Origin: Oehlia diaphana
Lineage: Eukaryota > Glomeromycota > Glomeromycetes > Glomerales > Glomeraceae
NCBI GenBank assembly: GCA_003833135.1
Contig: QZLH01000984.1
Location: 8,199 to 48,720, forward strand
Length of the DNA stretch: 40,522 nt
Direction of reading: 5' to 3'
Below, in pieces: positions 1 to 9,944 of the stretch (positions within the stretch are counted from its first letter, which is position 1; each line of letters opens with the position of its first letter). The notes under the pieces are model-generated. The model saw only the letters and a list, made by a program, of their open reading frames with translations, did not search any database and had not been told where the DNA came from. The translations under genes were made by a program, and so were the position numbers.

Positions 1-716
1 CTTCTATTAGGTTAATCTATTGTACACAAATCGACAATTGTATATCGATATAAATCGGCACATAATATCAGAAATCGACATGTACACAAATGTACTGTGT
101 TCATATCGGATCGTCGGAAATCATATGAACAAGATTTCGCGTAACAATATCATTGTTCGGTATATCACGTACTGTAGATCATTTTCACAAGCATAAAAAA
201 AAAAATTTTAATGTTATACTTTTGTTGCTCAATTTATCTTAACAATGATCTCAATATTAAAAATTATTTATATTAATTACATAATTGGTTACGCTCAATA
301 ATTGATTCTTTTTTTTTTTTATTACTCAAATAAATTTTGGTAGGCATGATAACTTTAAATAATTGGATCTACAGCTAAATTTAATTATTTCGTCAACATA
401 TATTTTCACACGGCTGAAATAACAAAATTAAAAAAAAATTAGTACTACATGTAATTATTAAATTAAAATTTATAAAGAAAAAAAAAAAAAAACTTTTCTA
501 ACAATATAAAAAAAAAAATTTAAAAAAATGTTTATAATATAAAATTATAAATATTCAATATCTATAACTCTATACTAGATACGTTGAATATATCCGTTGA
601 ATATCATATCTCACAAGAACAAGGTATGAATTATTAATATTTTTTGAATCTTTGTTCCACAAAAATTCAATTAAATAATATTTTCCGCTCCAGGCGAAGA
701 TCCTTTCTATTCTTTC
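1..716. other. AT-rich non-coding stretch
   Basis: No coding region is supported. The segment has homopolymer A and T tracts (for example near 300-320 and 478-530). A short direct repeat TGTACACAAAT occurs at 21-31 and 81-91, within a slightly less AT-rich patch containing several ATCGAC/ATCGGA words. It may be the 3' flank of the minus-strand gene that follows, but I see no clear polyadenylation landmark. Confidence 0.5.
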
Positions 717-1286
717 TTAGATGTTGATATTAATATAACCTTGAGAATTATCTAAAGGTTGATTAATAATATGTTGTTGAAAGGTATTAATAGGTGCCAA
801 ATAATTAGTTAAATAATGCTTTAAATGAAATTCCAAATTTTCTTTATGTTGTTTTGAAAAAGTTTCTTGCTGTTGTCCATTAAAGTTTAATTCAACATTA
901 TAATCAATTTTGTTCAGCATCCAAACAATATAATTGTACCTAACTATTTCGCAAATAATCTTATAAATTTTTTTGTCAACTGGATGTTGAAAATAAAATA
1001 CGTGCGTAACATTATTTTGACTTAAGCAGTTGTGACAATAAATCATATCAAATGAAATTTCTTTACAAGTAATATTATAAACTTGAAAATCATTGTATGG
1101 CTGATAATAGAATAAGTATTCAGCCATAACAACATTATCTTGAAGTTGAGGAATGTTGATAGATGAAGAAATTTGAGACGCTTGATGACCTTGATGACCT
1201 TGAATAGCTTGAATGGATTGACTAATAGTCATCGGTTGCACATTACAAGAATTTTGTTGCTGCTGATGTTGATTATTAAAGTTCAT
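717..1286 (-). CDS. Q/H-rich hypothetical protein with internal duplication
   Basis: Single-exon 189-residue protein of unknown function. An ATG 17 codons further upstream (1335-1337) is possible. I prefer the ATG at 1284-1286 because the extension is unlike the rest and the Q/N-rich body starts immediately after it. Residues 1-50 are Q/N/H/S-rich and low complexity, with runs such as QHQQQQN and GHQGHQ. The structured part carries two similar blocks at residues 57-80 and 95-118. Both follow the pattern hydrophobic-F-Y-(Y/F)-Q-(P/H), then Y-x-I-x-C about ten residues later, with the cysteines at 74 and 112. A C-H-N-C motif (84-87) lies between them. The rest (120-189) is N/Q-rich. It resembles lineage-specific glomeromycete proteins, but I cannot assign a role. 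No signal peptide or membrane segment is visible. It is probably a real gene because it is long for this composition and has internal sequence structure. Confidence 0.6.
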   Translation of the reverse strand: MNFNNQHQQQQNSCNVQPMTISQSIQAIQGHQGHQASQISSSINIPQLQDNVVMAEYLFYYQPYNDFQVYNITCKEISFDMIYCHNCLSQNNVTHVFYFQHPVDKKIYKIICEIVRYNYIVWMLNKIDYNVELNFNGQQQETFSKQHKENLEFHLKHYLTNYLAPINTFQQHIINQPLDNSQGYININI

Positions 1287-3780
1287 ATTCTCTCTTAAAA
1301 AAAATTGACAAATAATTAAATTTCGAGGTAAAGGCAAATTTTTTTTTTTTTTTTATTATTAAAAAATAAATAATTACATATACATTAAATTTTATTTGTA
1401 TGACTAAAGGTTGTTAATAAATTTTCATTCTCAAGAAAAAAAAAAATTAAGATATTTATAGGAAAAAATAAGTGTTTTCTAATTGGTAGTTTTCTTCTGA
1501 ACTCAGTATCGACTCAGGTCACGGAAATAAACCCCGAAACCAATTGTTCTCAAAAAGATAATATAAACAAAAATGAATGAAAATATAATTTATCGGGTCA
1601 TAATAAGGATTAAAACAGAAATAAAGATTGATTTTTAAGTTGAAACAACGAAATTTACAACTAAACAATAAATGTTTAAAAACGTATTACGACATATTTT
1701 ATGTGTCAAATAACATCAAGAATATTTATTATAGAAAATTAAGAATGAATACTAATTAAGTAATAATACAGAAAGTTAAACAATTTGACGATTTATTGCA
1801 ATGATATGACAAAGCATAAATTTCATAATCGAAAATTCTTTTCTTGAGTCTTTAAGTAGAATTAAACGTTAAATTACGATATAAGTGCGACAAAATTTAA
1901 GATGAGAATTTAACTAGTGTCGAAATAATGTTCCCGTGATTAAATCCTATGCTGTTAAATTATCTTACCGTCTTACTATTCGATATTATTCCACGTAGGG
2001 TGATCCTCTTGCATGGGGAACACGTCTGTTAACTAGTTTTTCTTTACTAAGTAGTTAAACCTCTGGTAGTTAGTCCAGATTTCATCCTATAAAAAAAAAA
2101 ATTGATATTATTGACACTTTCAAAGTAAAAATTGAAAGATATTATTTTTATTATTTTGACAATGGGTTTATGAGAAATCATTATAATAGTGCATTTTAAT
2201 GAAATCATAACGCATAAAAACTTCAAATAAGGGCTTATTGTGTGAGATCGTCCCAGATGTCCCACGTGTAATTTATACTGTCATGCGCTATTTGAAACAA
2301 TAACTTCGCAAATCTTAATTTTTTTTTTTTAACACAAATTAACCTATGATTACTAAAACTTTCATTTATTAGAAATACTTAATATGGATTTAAAATGATT
2401 TAAAAGAAAATCTTCTTCACGGGATTGCATTATTGCGTTTTATTTCAAATGAAATTTTCCGTTAAGGTTAGTAGTTAATTCGTTAATATAATTAAATATA
2501 TTTCTTATTTTAAAAACAAAAATTTTTTTTTTTTTTTTTTATAATATTTCTAAAATAATTAATTTATTTGTTTCACAACTTGTATGAAATACTGTGCGCA
2601 ATTGAAACTATCCAATCAAAAATTATTATAATATAATTCGATTCCTTCATTTTACCAAAAAAAAAAAAAAAAAAAAAAATCTAAACCAAATTGTTTATAC
2701 TGGTCAACCTTTCACAAGACATTATGCAAGTCGATACCATCAGCATCATCGAATATCGTCTCGTTAAAGACAAAAGATATATATTTAGTACTAATGATGA
2801 AATAAGAAATTTTTAAATAACCACTAAGATATTGACGCTAAATATGTTAGAAAGTATGTCCGGACTATGTATAATTATATTTATTTTTTTTATTTCCGTG
2901 AAAAATTATAAAAAAGAATTTTCCTTATCATCATATATGTATGTATATAGTATGTATGCGGTGCGTAATTATTTATTTATCAAAAAAATTTTTATCAAAG
3001 TTCTTGTTTAAAAATGAAATATTTATACACGTGGGACAGTTGAAAAAAAAAAAAAAAAAAAATATTATTGGAAAAAAATTTTTTTTTATAATAAAAAAAA
3101 AATTTTTTTAAAAAAAAAAAAAAAAAAATTAATCAGAACCATTAGAATTTTAATTTTTTTTTTTTTTTTAGGCATTTAAATTATATAAAAAAAAAAAATT
3201 TCAAAATGTTTTTTTTTTTTGGTATAGTAATTTGTGCATATATTAAATAAGACAATATTTATTAAAATACTATATATGTTACTTTATATATGAATGAATC
3301 CTAATAAACGCTTATAAGTAGCTATTTTTAGACCATTTGAGACGGATGATTATTATTTATATAAAAAGAATTTTGGAAGTTTAGACTTTTTATTATATAT
3401 AGTAAAATTTCCTGTACACAGTAGTACATATATAAATTTGGATTTATTAATTCTTCTTTGTAATACGGGTTATGGAAAAAAGATTATAAAAGAACCTTTA
3501 AATTCCGCAATTGATATTTCTTTCGAATTATTACTTTTCTTTTTTATTTATTAAGATAATATCTTATAACATTTCATTATCTCTTATTTTCAATTGTAAA
3601 AATTGTTTCGTTATTGCAAAGAAATAGCAAAAGACATGCGTATATACAGTATATACCTCACAGGTTCACAATAAACACTAAGCTCAATTTTATCGATGTA
3701 TCGGTTCGTCACAACTTAATCGTTAATGTCAAGATAGTTCGTCCAGAGAATCTCGATGCTCTTTGATTGCTCAAAATTAG
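1287..3780. other. Non-coding AT-rich spacer with homopolymer tracts
   Basis: About 2.5 kb with no supportable gene. It contains long T or A runs (about 2523-2540 and 2656-2680) and a block of alternating long A and T tracts at 3041-3215 that could fold into many A/T hairpins. Short ORFs here have no compositional or homology support. Palindromic CACGTG words occur near 2262 and 3029 but with no further structure. Confidence 0.5.
3041..3215. repeat. Alternating poly-A/poly-T low-complexity block
   Basis: About 175 nt made mostly of runs of 8-20 A alternating with runs of 7-13 T. Such runs are prone to slippage, so their lengths in this assembly should be treated as approximate. There is no coding content. 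Confidence 0.7.
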
Positions 3781-3963
3781 AACATAACGATAATTGTTGA
3801 TCGACTTTTGATGTCGATACGATTTCCCCGGGAAAGCATTTACCTACAACGTAATAGTTATGCTCTTGTCGAAATATCGTTAAAGGATATTGAAGATTTG
3901 ATTTTAAATAAACGGTTCACACCATTTCCTCCTAGATATATCAAAAGAATTTCAATTGAATAA
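3781..3963 (+). pseudogene. Inverted remnant of the F-box-like family
   Basis: A 60-codon open frame on the plus strand, opposite to the other family members. It starts right after a TAG and has an internal ATG at 3811. Its second half (3868-3936) reads V-E-I-S-L-K-D-I-E-D-L-I-L-N-K-R-F-T-P-F-P. This closely matches the minus-strand pseudogene at 4700-4780 (K-N-L-K-D-I-E-D-L-F-L-I-K-R-F-I-P-F) and, more distantly, residues about 180-198 of the intact copy at 9945-11019. The upstream R-L-L-M (about 3802-3813) may correspond to the family R-L-L-M-H motif. If so, the region between has been deleted. No N-terminal F-box-like part and no second exon are visible. This is a fragment, not a functional gene. 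Confidence 0.6.
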
Positions 3964-3974
3964 ATAGGATATAA

Positions 3975-4045
3975 TGAAATTTTTAAAAACTTATGGATAT
4001 AAACGTGACGCAGAACCGGAAGCCTATGGTTATAAACGTGATTGA
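3975..4045 (+). pseudogene. Kex2-type repeat peptide remnant (YGYKRD blocks)
   Basis: A 23-codon ORF starting with ATG and ending TGA. It begins M-K-F-L-K-T and continues directly into Y-G-Y-K-R-D, A-E-P-E-A, then Y-G-Y-K-R-D. The alternation of a dibasic K-R with an acidic/Ala/Pro spacer and a short aromatic core is the layout of fungal precursors cleaved by Kex2 at KR and trimmed by Ste13-type dipeptidyl peptidase at x-A/x-P dipeptides. Repeat pheromones and dikaritin-type RiPP precursors are examples. The start looks like the first residues of a signal peptide, but the hydrophobic core that should follow is missing. I therefore read this as an internally deleted copy or a displaced exon. 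The repeat itself is seen in the sequence; the role is inferred. No second copy was found in the window. Confidence 0.4.
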
Positions 4046-4080
4046 ATTCATAATAAAGGATAAATACTAATATGACCAAG

Positions 4081-5062
4081 TTACTTGAAGTGCACATGAT
4101 CTGATTCGTTTAATTTTAAATGTGGGGTAGTTTCGTGAAATAAAAATACGTGCATAACCTTAATTAAAGAATTTGTTAAACGATGTACCGAACATTTGGC
4201 GCACTCGCTGCATGATTTTTGGAATTTATTTGCTTTGAAAATGGTATCTTTATTATGAAGAAAGATTAATGATTCGTTTACAGCAGCTTTGAGCTTATTT
4301 TCAGTCTTAAAAAAATTTTTTCTGAAAAATTTAAAGTGTTTTTTCATGAACAAGTAATTAACGTTATTACAAGTCCCCATGATAGCAAATTTCAATTGTT
4401 TCCATAAGTTCACCAGGTCCGGATGAATAAGGAATCCTTCCGCGATTACATTATCTTCAACGGAAGGATAAGATTTAAGGTTACCGTTTTATCCGAGAGT
4501 TGATGTGGAAATTGCTTTTTTCATGAACAAGTCATTAACGTTATTACAAGTCCCATGATAGCAAATTTCAGTTGTTTCCATAAGTTCACCAGGTTCCTTC
4601 CGCGATTACGTTATCTTCGACGGAAGGAAATTGTTTGCGAATGGGTGCGGGTAGATCATTATTTAAATCCAGTTGAAATACTTTTGATATAAAAGTAAAT
4701 GGAATGAATCGTTTAATTAAAAACAAATCCTCGATATCCTTTAAATTTTTTTTCTCAACAAGCACATCGTGGCATAGTTCCATATCATTTATTTAGAAGA
4801 AAAAGCTTCAATTAATTGGATGAATACCCAGGGAGATTGGATTTTTTGTTGTAGAAGAGTGAATTTATCAGCCAACATTATGTACTGTATGGTTTAATAA
4901 ATTTGCTCATACATTTCATACATTCCAAAGTGCACAAGCAATCTTTGAAATAAAATAACTTGATATGAGAACTTTCAATGTAATGTGAATAATACAGGTA
5001 CTAAATGACACGTTATCCGAAAACTTCATCGCGTTTAATAAAGATAAATAAAACTTTTTCTT
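4081..5062 (-). pseudogene. Degraded F-box-like family member
   Basis: Minus-strand remnant in several frames, recognisable by pieces in the family order. About 4945-5062 matches the A-R-L-G...S-F-I-D...K-V-F-T-S-K-Y-F-I region. After one extra T, 4915-4944 reads R-L-L-V-H-F-G-M-Y-E (family R-L-L-M-H-F-R-S-Y-D). 4828-4872 reads A-D-K-F-T-L-L-Q-Q-K-I-Q-S (family A-D-R-I-R-A-F-Q-Q-K-I-K-S). 4586-4783 holds L-K-D-I-E-D-L...K-R-F-I-P-F. Frameshifts and stops separate these pieces. The 3' part (4081 to about 4470) is open for over 120 codons from P-S-V-E-D-N-V-I-A-E-G onward and includes C-S-E-C-A-K-C, a C-terminus not shared with the intact copies. The ORF start at 4413 is a GTG inside this longer frame, so it is not a genuine start. 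A possible N-terminal piece may sit further upstream at 5377-5568. Confidence 0.6.
4340..4628. repeat. Direct duplication (~110-130 bp) inside the pseudogene
   Basis: The segment from TTTTTCATGAACAAGT to the CGGAAGGA word is present twice, at about 4340-4468 and 4513-4628, with only a few substitutions. Relative to the first copy, the second lacks 16 bp between the CACCAGG and CCTTCCGCG words and one C in the CCCC/CCC run. On the minus strand these losses convert an open reading frame into an early stop, so the duplication and later deletion helped break the gene. Confidence 0.8.
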
Positions 5063-6697
5063 AAACTTCTTGATATGAAACCTTTGCTTATATAAAAAAA
5101 AAAAAAGAAAGAAAAGTTCCAGATTGAGCTGCGCAATTTTTTTTTTATTCATATGACTTTCAATGTATACTAAGTTAGGTAGATTCAATAGTAAATAGTA
5201 TCCCGATTATCCGAGTATCTGAAACCAGTCATATTGCATAATGTTTTATACTCCGAGATTACCGAAATTGTAATAAGGATATATTAGGTTGATAATAAAA
5301 TAGAAATAAAAATAAATCGAAAAATTTATTTAACATAATATTCCTGATATTTCCGGAAATTTTTATTTTCAGGAAGTCATTTAATAAATGAGGTAAATCG
5401 ATGTATCACGTACGTACCATATTTGGGATTATACCTTTTTACGAAAAAAAGATCTTTCCTAATATGAAATAGACCACCTAATAATAGTCGTATTGATGTA
5501 ATAGTACTGCTGCGGTCAATTAGTCTTCTGATTTTGCCGAAACGCCAAGTCACTAAAAATTCGCTCATAGTTTATTAGTTTCGTCTTTCTCCAAAAAAGT
5601 TTCAAAGGGAATTTTGGGAAGTAGCTTTACTTTATAACAAGGTGTAATATAATTAAAATTTCTTAAAAGTCATGCAATGAATGTTACTACGCGTACCTTT
5701 CTGAAAAATTTATTCCTTTCATTATCATACAAAATAAAAATCATTGTATAAATTAAGTATTCAATGTAATAGATTTTGAAAATTACGTAACTAATACATG
5801 AATAAAGAATATATATAATAATATCATAATTAGTTATAATATATATCATGGTCATGGACTTGTGGAACCTTGTTTAACTATTGTCTTATTTTATTTACTA
5901 AATGAACCCTTTTTCTCTTAATAAGGCTAGGGATTGACATTAACATCGTCGAGTTTATTTTTTAAAGTTAAAATTTAAATTAAAAAAAAAGTCATCTTAT
6001 GAAAAGATCGACACAGTATGTGTGTCATCGACACATAACACCATGTAAAATAGTTACTCTAAGTACTTAGTGTTACAATAAACGTCTAGGAATCGTAAAA
6101 AAATTGATTGTATTTACATTTTTAGTTTATTAAATTTCGTCATGTAGTACGTATTATGTACTAACACATAATGATGTTTGAAACATACGGGACGGAAATG
6201 AAAAATCTTTCAATTATGCTTTTTTATAATTACTACTAATAGGTTGCCCCCTTTAAATATACCAAAATTGGGTTATTTCAGTAACTTAGATTTTACTAAT
6301 TTCAAACGTTTAATCATGCAAGCCCCTGTTTATTTACACAAATATTTTGCGGTTGTATGTAGATCATAAAATATTTTGTAAAAAAAAATGCATGATCGTA
6401 ATTTATGACGAACAACACAAATCAGATTCAATACTATAACGTCGTTATTGTTATTTAATGTATTAATATATTTTTCGCTTAAAGTTTCCTAATATGTGCT
6501 TATATTTTACTTGTTGTATTTATTGGGAATAAATGAGAATGTAAAAAGAAATTAAATAGGTCATGAATTAGTGGATAGTTTTTTTTTTAAATCCGAAAAA
6601 AAAAATTTTGAACTTTGTCATTTTTTTCTATTAAAACCTTTTGTTATTATCTCGTTATATCTTTAAAAAAAAAAAATACATATTCCACAAAGTAATC
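5063..6697. other. Non-coding spacer; possible 5' scrap of the pseudogene
   Basis: No gene is supported over about 1.6 kb. One minus-strand frame at 5377-5568 (63 codons) includes R-K-D-L-F-F-V-K...P-K-Y-G-T. This weakly resembles the family segment A-K-D-P-Y-V-K...T-K-Y-G-K and could be the displaced N-terminal part of the pseudogene. The match is short and unconfirmed. The remainder is AT-rich with TATAA-like words and short A/T tracts. Confidence 0.4.
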
Positions 6698-7240
6698 ATG
6701 TCGATGGATCCATATTTTAATTTACCACAGACATCTAGTGGTGATCTTTCTCACTACAAAAATAATGATAACTTTGTTATTATGGAAGATAAAAACAATA
6801 TTATTTCCGAAAACATGAATATTTTCTCCGATCACAATTATCAATACCCTATTTCTAATGACACTTTTGACACTTCAAACAATACTGGTATTATTGTTTC
6901 TCATCATAGTTCCATTTCAAGTGATACATCACTCGATAACGTTGATTTTTCCTCCAATAACTATCAGTCGAGCGATCATAATACGATTTTTCCCCATAAC
7001 GATCCAATTGTTATTTCTCCTAATTATGATAATCAACAGTTTATCTCTAATGACAATTATATTAATAATATTAATTACAAACCCAATCCGCAATATACTG
7101 ATCCAAATCAATATCAGTCTAGTAACTTTCCTTCTCTTAACTCAATTAATATTACTATTCATTCACCTCAGGAAAATCTTACTGAAATACTCAAATATGG
7201 AATCAAAATTATTATTATGCCATTAACCAGTGATAAATAA
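6698..7240 (+). CDS. N/S-rich hypothetical protein
   Basis: A 180-residue single-exon reading frame. I use the ATG at 6698 (A at -3) in preference to the in-frame ATG at 6641, because the 19-residue extension is encoded across a poly-A tract. Residues 1-145 are dominated by N, S, D, Y and I with no defined fold. The last 35 residues change character, with an E-N-L-T-E-I-L-K-Y segment (159-167) and an I-K-I-I-I-M-P-L-T-S-D-K end. Disordered N/S-rich regions ahead of a short basic/hydrophobic lead-in are common in fungal transcription factors, including the HMG-box proteins expanded in Rhizophagus. No HMG box follows here, so a truncated regulator is only a guess. The long polypyrimidine tract starts about 75 nt after the stop. 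Confidence that it is expressed is moderate. Confidence 0.45.
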   Translation: MSMDPYFNLPQTSSGDLSHYKNNDNFVIMEDKNNIISENMNIFSDHNYQYPISNDTFDTSNNTGIIVSHHSSISSDTSLDNVDFSSNNYQSSDHNTIFPHNDPIVISPNYDNQQFISNDNYINNINYKPNPQYTDPNQYQSSNFPSLNSINITIHSPQENLTEILKYGIKIIIMPLTSDK

Positions 7241-7316
7241 CCAGATCACTGATATACAATTTGGCGGATGTGTTATTTTGATGCCTATAATATTTCTACT
7301 TATTGTATTGTTTTTA

Positions 7317-7478
7317 TCTTCCTTTTTTTTGTCTTCATTTTTTTTTCTTTTTCTTTCCTTCTTTTTTCTTCGTTTTTTTTCTTTTTTTTTTTCTTCTTTT
7401 TTCTTCTTTTTTTTTCTTCTTTTTTTTTACTCTTTCTTATTCTTTTTTTTTCTTCTTTTCTCTTTTTCTTCCTTTTTT
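7317..7478. repeat. 162-nt polypyrimidine (T/C) tract
   Basis: Plus-strand T/C tract interrupted by only five purines (7331, 7337, 7372, 7429 and 7439), with 56 uninterrupted pyrimidines at 7373-7428. The open frames seen across it (Phe/Ser/Leu-rich) are composition artefacts. It sits just downstream of the N/S-rich gene. Confidence 0.85.
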
Positions 7479-8743
7479 GTCATCCATATTAATAATCAAG
7501 TAGAGTTCTAGCAGGTATAGAACTATAAAACATTATTATATCACACATATTATTCAGCAGGTAATCCTCAAATTTTTATTAACGTGCGTAACTATTAGTA
7601 TTTTACTTCAGTTTGAGAGTTTTCTCAAAATAATTATTAGTTTAATTAATTATTAGATTAATAAAGCACGAAAAGATTTAACTTTAAATCATCAGGTTAA
7701 GATTGTGTGTTTAAGGTTAGGAATTTGTCACATATGTCCGTCACACTCCATTTTTACCGTACCGCTTTAAACATCACTGTGATGATTATTACTCTAGTTT
7801 AAATCACTACATTTTAATCATAAACTTTTAATTTTTTATATTTATTTAATAACTTAATATTATTTGAAAAGTAATATAACTTAATTCTTTTAACACAAAG
7901 TATTATATTTTAATCTTAATCAGATCTGCTTGCAGCAAACAGATGGCTGTTATAAGGAAGGCACATAATAGAAACTTCCTCCGGAATCAATAAAACTTAT
8001 ATTACAAGTCCAACAAAAAAGTTTGAAGTAACATTTTTCTAACTACTGTGTTTGGAGATGTACTCTACCGATACTCTTTAGAGTAATTTTTGGCAACACG
8101 TTTTATATCTCCGGAAGACCGCCGGAACCTCACATGATAAAATTAGTCAAAATTTTATAACTAAAAATAATATAATTTATAAAATTTTATACTCAATGTT
8201 ACATAAAATAATTAATAATAATAACTTTGTTAGTAAGATCGTTAATATACTGTATATAGTGTATATTTATTTATATCATACTTGTAAATTTCCCAAGTTA
8301 TAAAATCTTAATATTTGTTTTGGGCTCATTCATTTCATGAAACAAATAGTTCAAAAATTTTCTTCAAGATTTAGCGCGTCTCAATTACTATGATCATAGT
8401 AATCGGTATGCTTTCATAATTCATATACTAGCTAGTATGAAATCTTATTAATAAAAATATATGTTTTTATCCGATATTTTTTTTCATGTGAACATAATTT
8501 ATGATTATTATAATTTGAAGGTTATGAATTCCCTTAATATACTGTATTTAAACATATGAATGCTTTACATTTAAATTTTACTTACACTCATTTTTCAGTT
8601 TCTCTGAAAAATTTGAAGGGATAGATGGTAACGGACTAACGGTCGGTTAAGGTACATTTCGCCGAAGCAAACTTTGCCGATCACATCCCTCCTTATAAGC
8701 ACATTACATTGGCCCAAGTTACTAATAAGCTTATTAAAAAAAT

Positions 8744-8832
8744 CCCCTCTTTAGTCACACCATATAATATTTTATAATCACACCAATTTTTTTTGGTCCC
8801 GAAGGGTGTGACTATATATGGGGTTGACTGTA
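8744..8832. mobile_element. Small inverted-repeat element with TTGACTGTA end
   Basis: AGTCACACC at 8753-8761 pairs with GGTGTGACT at 8805-8813, and outer CCCC/GGGG words extend the stem to 8744-8823. An internal CCAA-T8-GG also folds. The right side runs into TTGACTGTA (8824-8832), the same terminal word seen at 38766-38774 and similar to Tc1/mariner-type ends. The left counterpart is eroded. Probably a decayed MITE. Confidence 0.45.
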
Positions 8833-9156
8833 GTCCTATTTCATAAAGTTATTGTAAGCTTCCAAGAACATCACTGGTTTGATGACAAAAGAACCGGTTT
8901 TGATCCTACCTTATAAAATAATTTTTTTATAAAAATGATCACGTGTCTGAGTTTCTTTGAAATAAAAACTAGAAAATGATCATTTATCGGAGTTTTTTTA
9001 TCAATGTATTCTCCTGGCTTACCTTAAAATAAATAAATTTATCGGAGTTTTTTTTTATGGGGATTTAATATTTAGTAACCAAACTTTTTTTTGATGAATG
9101 ATCTTTTGTTTTAATTATAATGACGCATATAACTAAGATTAATTTGAATAAACGTA

Positions 9157-9249
9157 CGAACTGGCCCGAGTTTAGGAGCTATGCACTTGCACGTGATAGC
9201 GTTAACGTTAATTCCGGCCAGTTCGTCACTGTACATTAAGGAACCCCTA
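9157..9249. mobile_element. MITE-like element (CGAACTGGCC inverted repeats)
   Basis: CGAACTGGCC (9157-9166) is inverted perfectly as GGCCAGTTCG (9216-9225). The interior has the palindrome-rich CACGTGATAGCGTTAACGTT, and the right flank reads CACTGTACATTAAGGAACCCC. The same interior and flank words recur in the 15245-15597 elements, so this is a dispersed family and not a chance hairpin. GC content is clearly above the surroundings. Confidence 0.6.
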
Positions 9250-9944
9250 TACAAACTCCATTGATCGGCCCACCGTATCGATTTAATTCTTGCTATTGAT
9301 TTGATAAATCGTGATTAGCACGCAGGATACGTTAGTTCTATATTTTAGAGTTTATTCTAAAATTTTTATATGGAGAGGTGTAGTTTAAAATTTTAAACTA
9401 GCTTCAATGTATTTTTTTGTATTTACTAGTTTAATGTAATGCGTTATAATTTACTAATAAAATGAATTAAATACGTTTATAAAAAAAAAAAAAAGATTAA
9501 ATTCTTGCTGGCATTAAATAATTATCATTTAATTCTGGCCGAATACTCAACCCTGGTCAGAATTATACCAATATCAACATTTATATAGCAACTTTAAAAA
9601 ATTTTTTATTTCTTACAAGTATATTACAAAGATAATAAAAATTGATTCCTTAATAAGGAAACATAAAACTAAAATTTAGCTAGAATTTGACAAAAGTATA
9701 TATATATTTTTTCATTTAATATCTTTCTTTTTTTACTTTTTTATTTTCTATTTATAATTTCTTAGTATTAAAAATGAATAAAAAAAAGTTTTTTTTTTTT
9801 ATTTTAATATTTTTTTTTAATTTTTTTTTTTTAATTGTAATTTTATGTATAAAGTAAGAAAAATAAATTTTTTTTTTTTTTATAATTATGATTTTTTATC
9901 AAACCATTTTTTAATTTAGGATTCTTATTGTTGCTTGCATGTGC

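Larger units (their letters stand above)
7479..9944. other. Non-coding spacer with small inverted-repeat elements
   Basis: No gene is supported. It contains the inverted-repeat element at 8744-8832, the MITE-like element at 9157-9249, and TTAATTCTGGCC-like words near 9530. Long T tracts (about 9787-9885) lie just downstream of the minus-strand gene that ends at 9945. Confidence 0.5.

Noticed and set aside
3041..3215. Poly-A tracts as tails of retrocopies
   Set aside because: Runs alternate A and T on the same strand with no coding or SINE-like body upstream and no target duplications. Simple low complexity explains them.
4081..4413. 110-residue minus ORF as a stand-alone gene
   Set aside because: Its start is GTG inside a longer open frame that extends upstream, and the region is part of a frameshifted family pseudogene.
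6858..7226. 122-codon plus ORF and 60-codon minus ORF overlapping the N/S-rich gene
   Set aside because: Shadows of the AT-rich low-complexity coding sequence in other frames; hydrophobic I/L composition only.
7230..7511. Phe/Leu/Ser-rich ORFs in three plus frames that look like membrane proteins
   Set aside because: They are translations of the polypyrimidine tract, where T/C-only codons exclude stops. All three frames are open at once.
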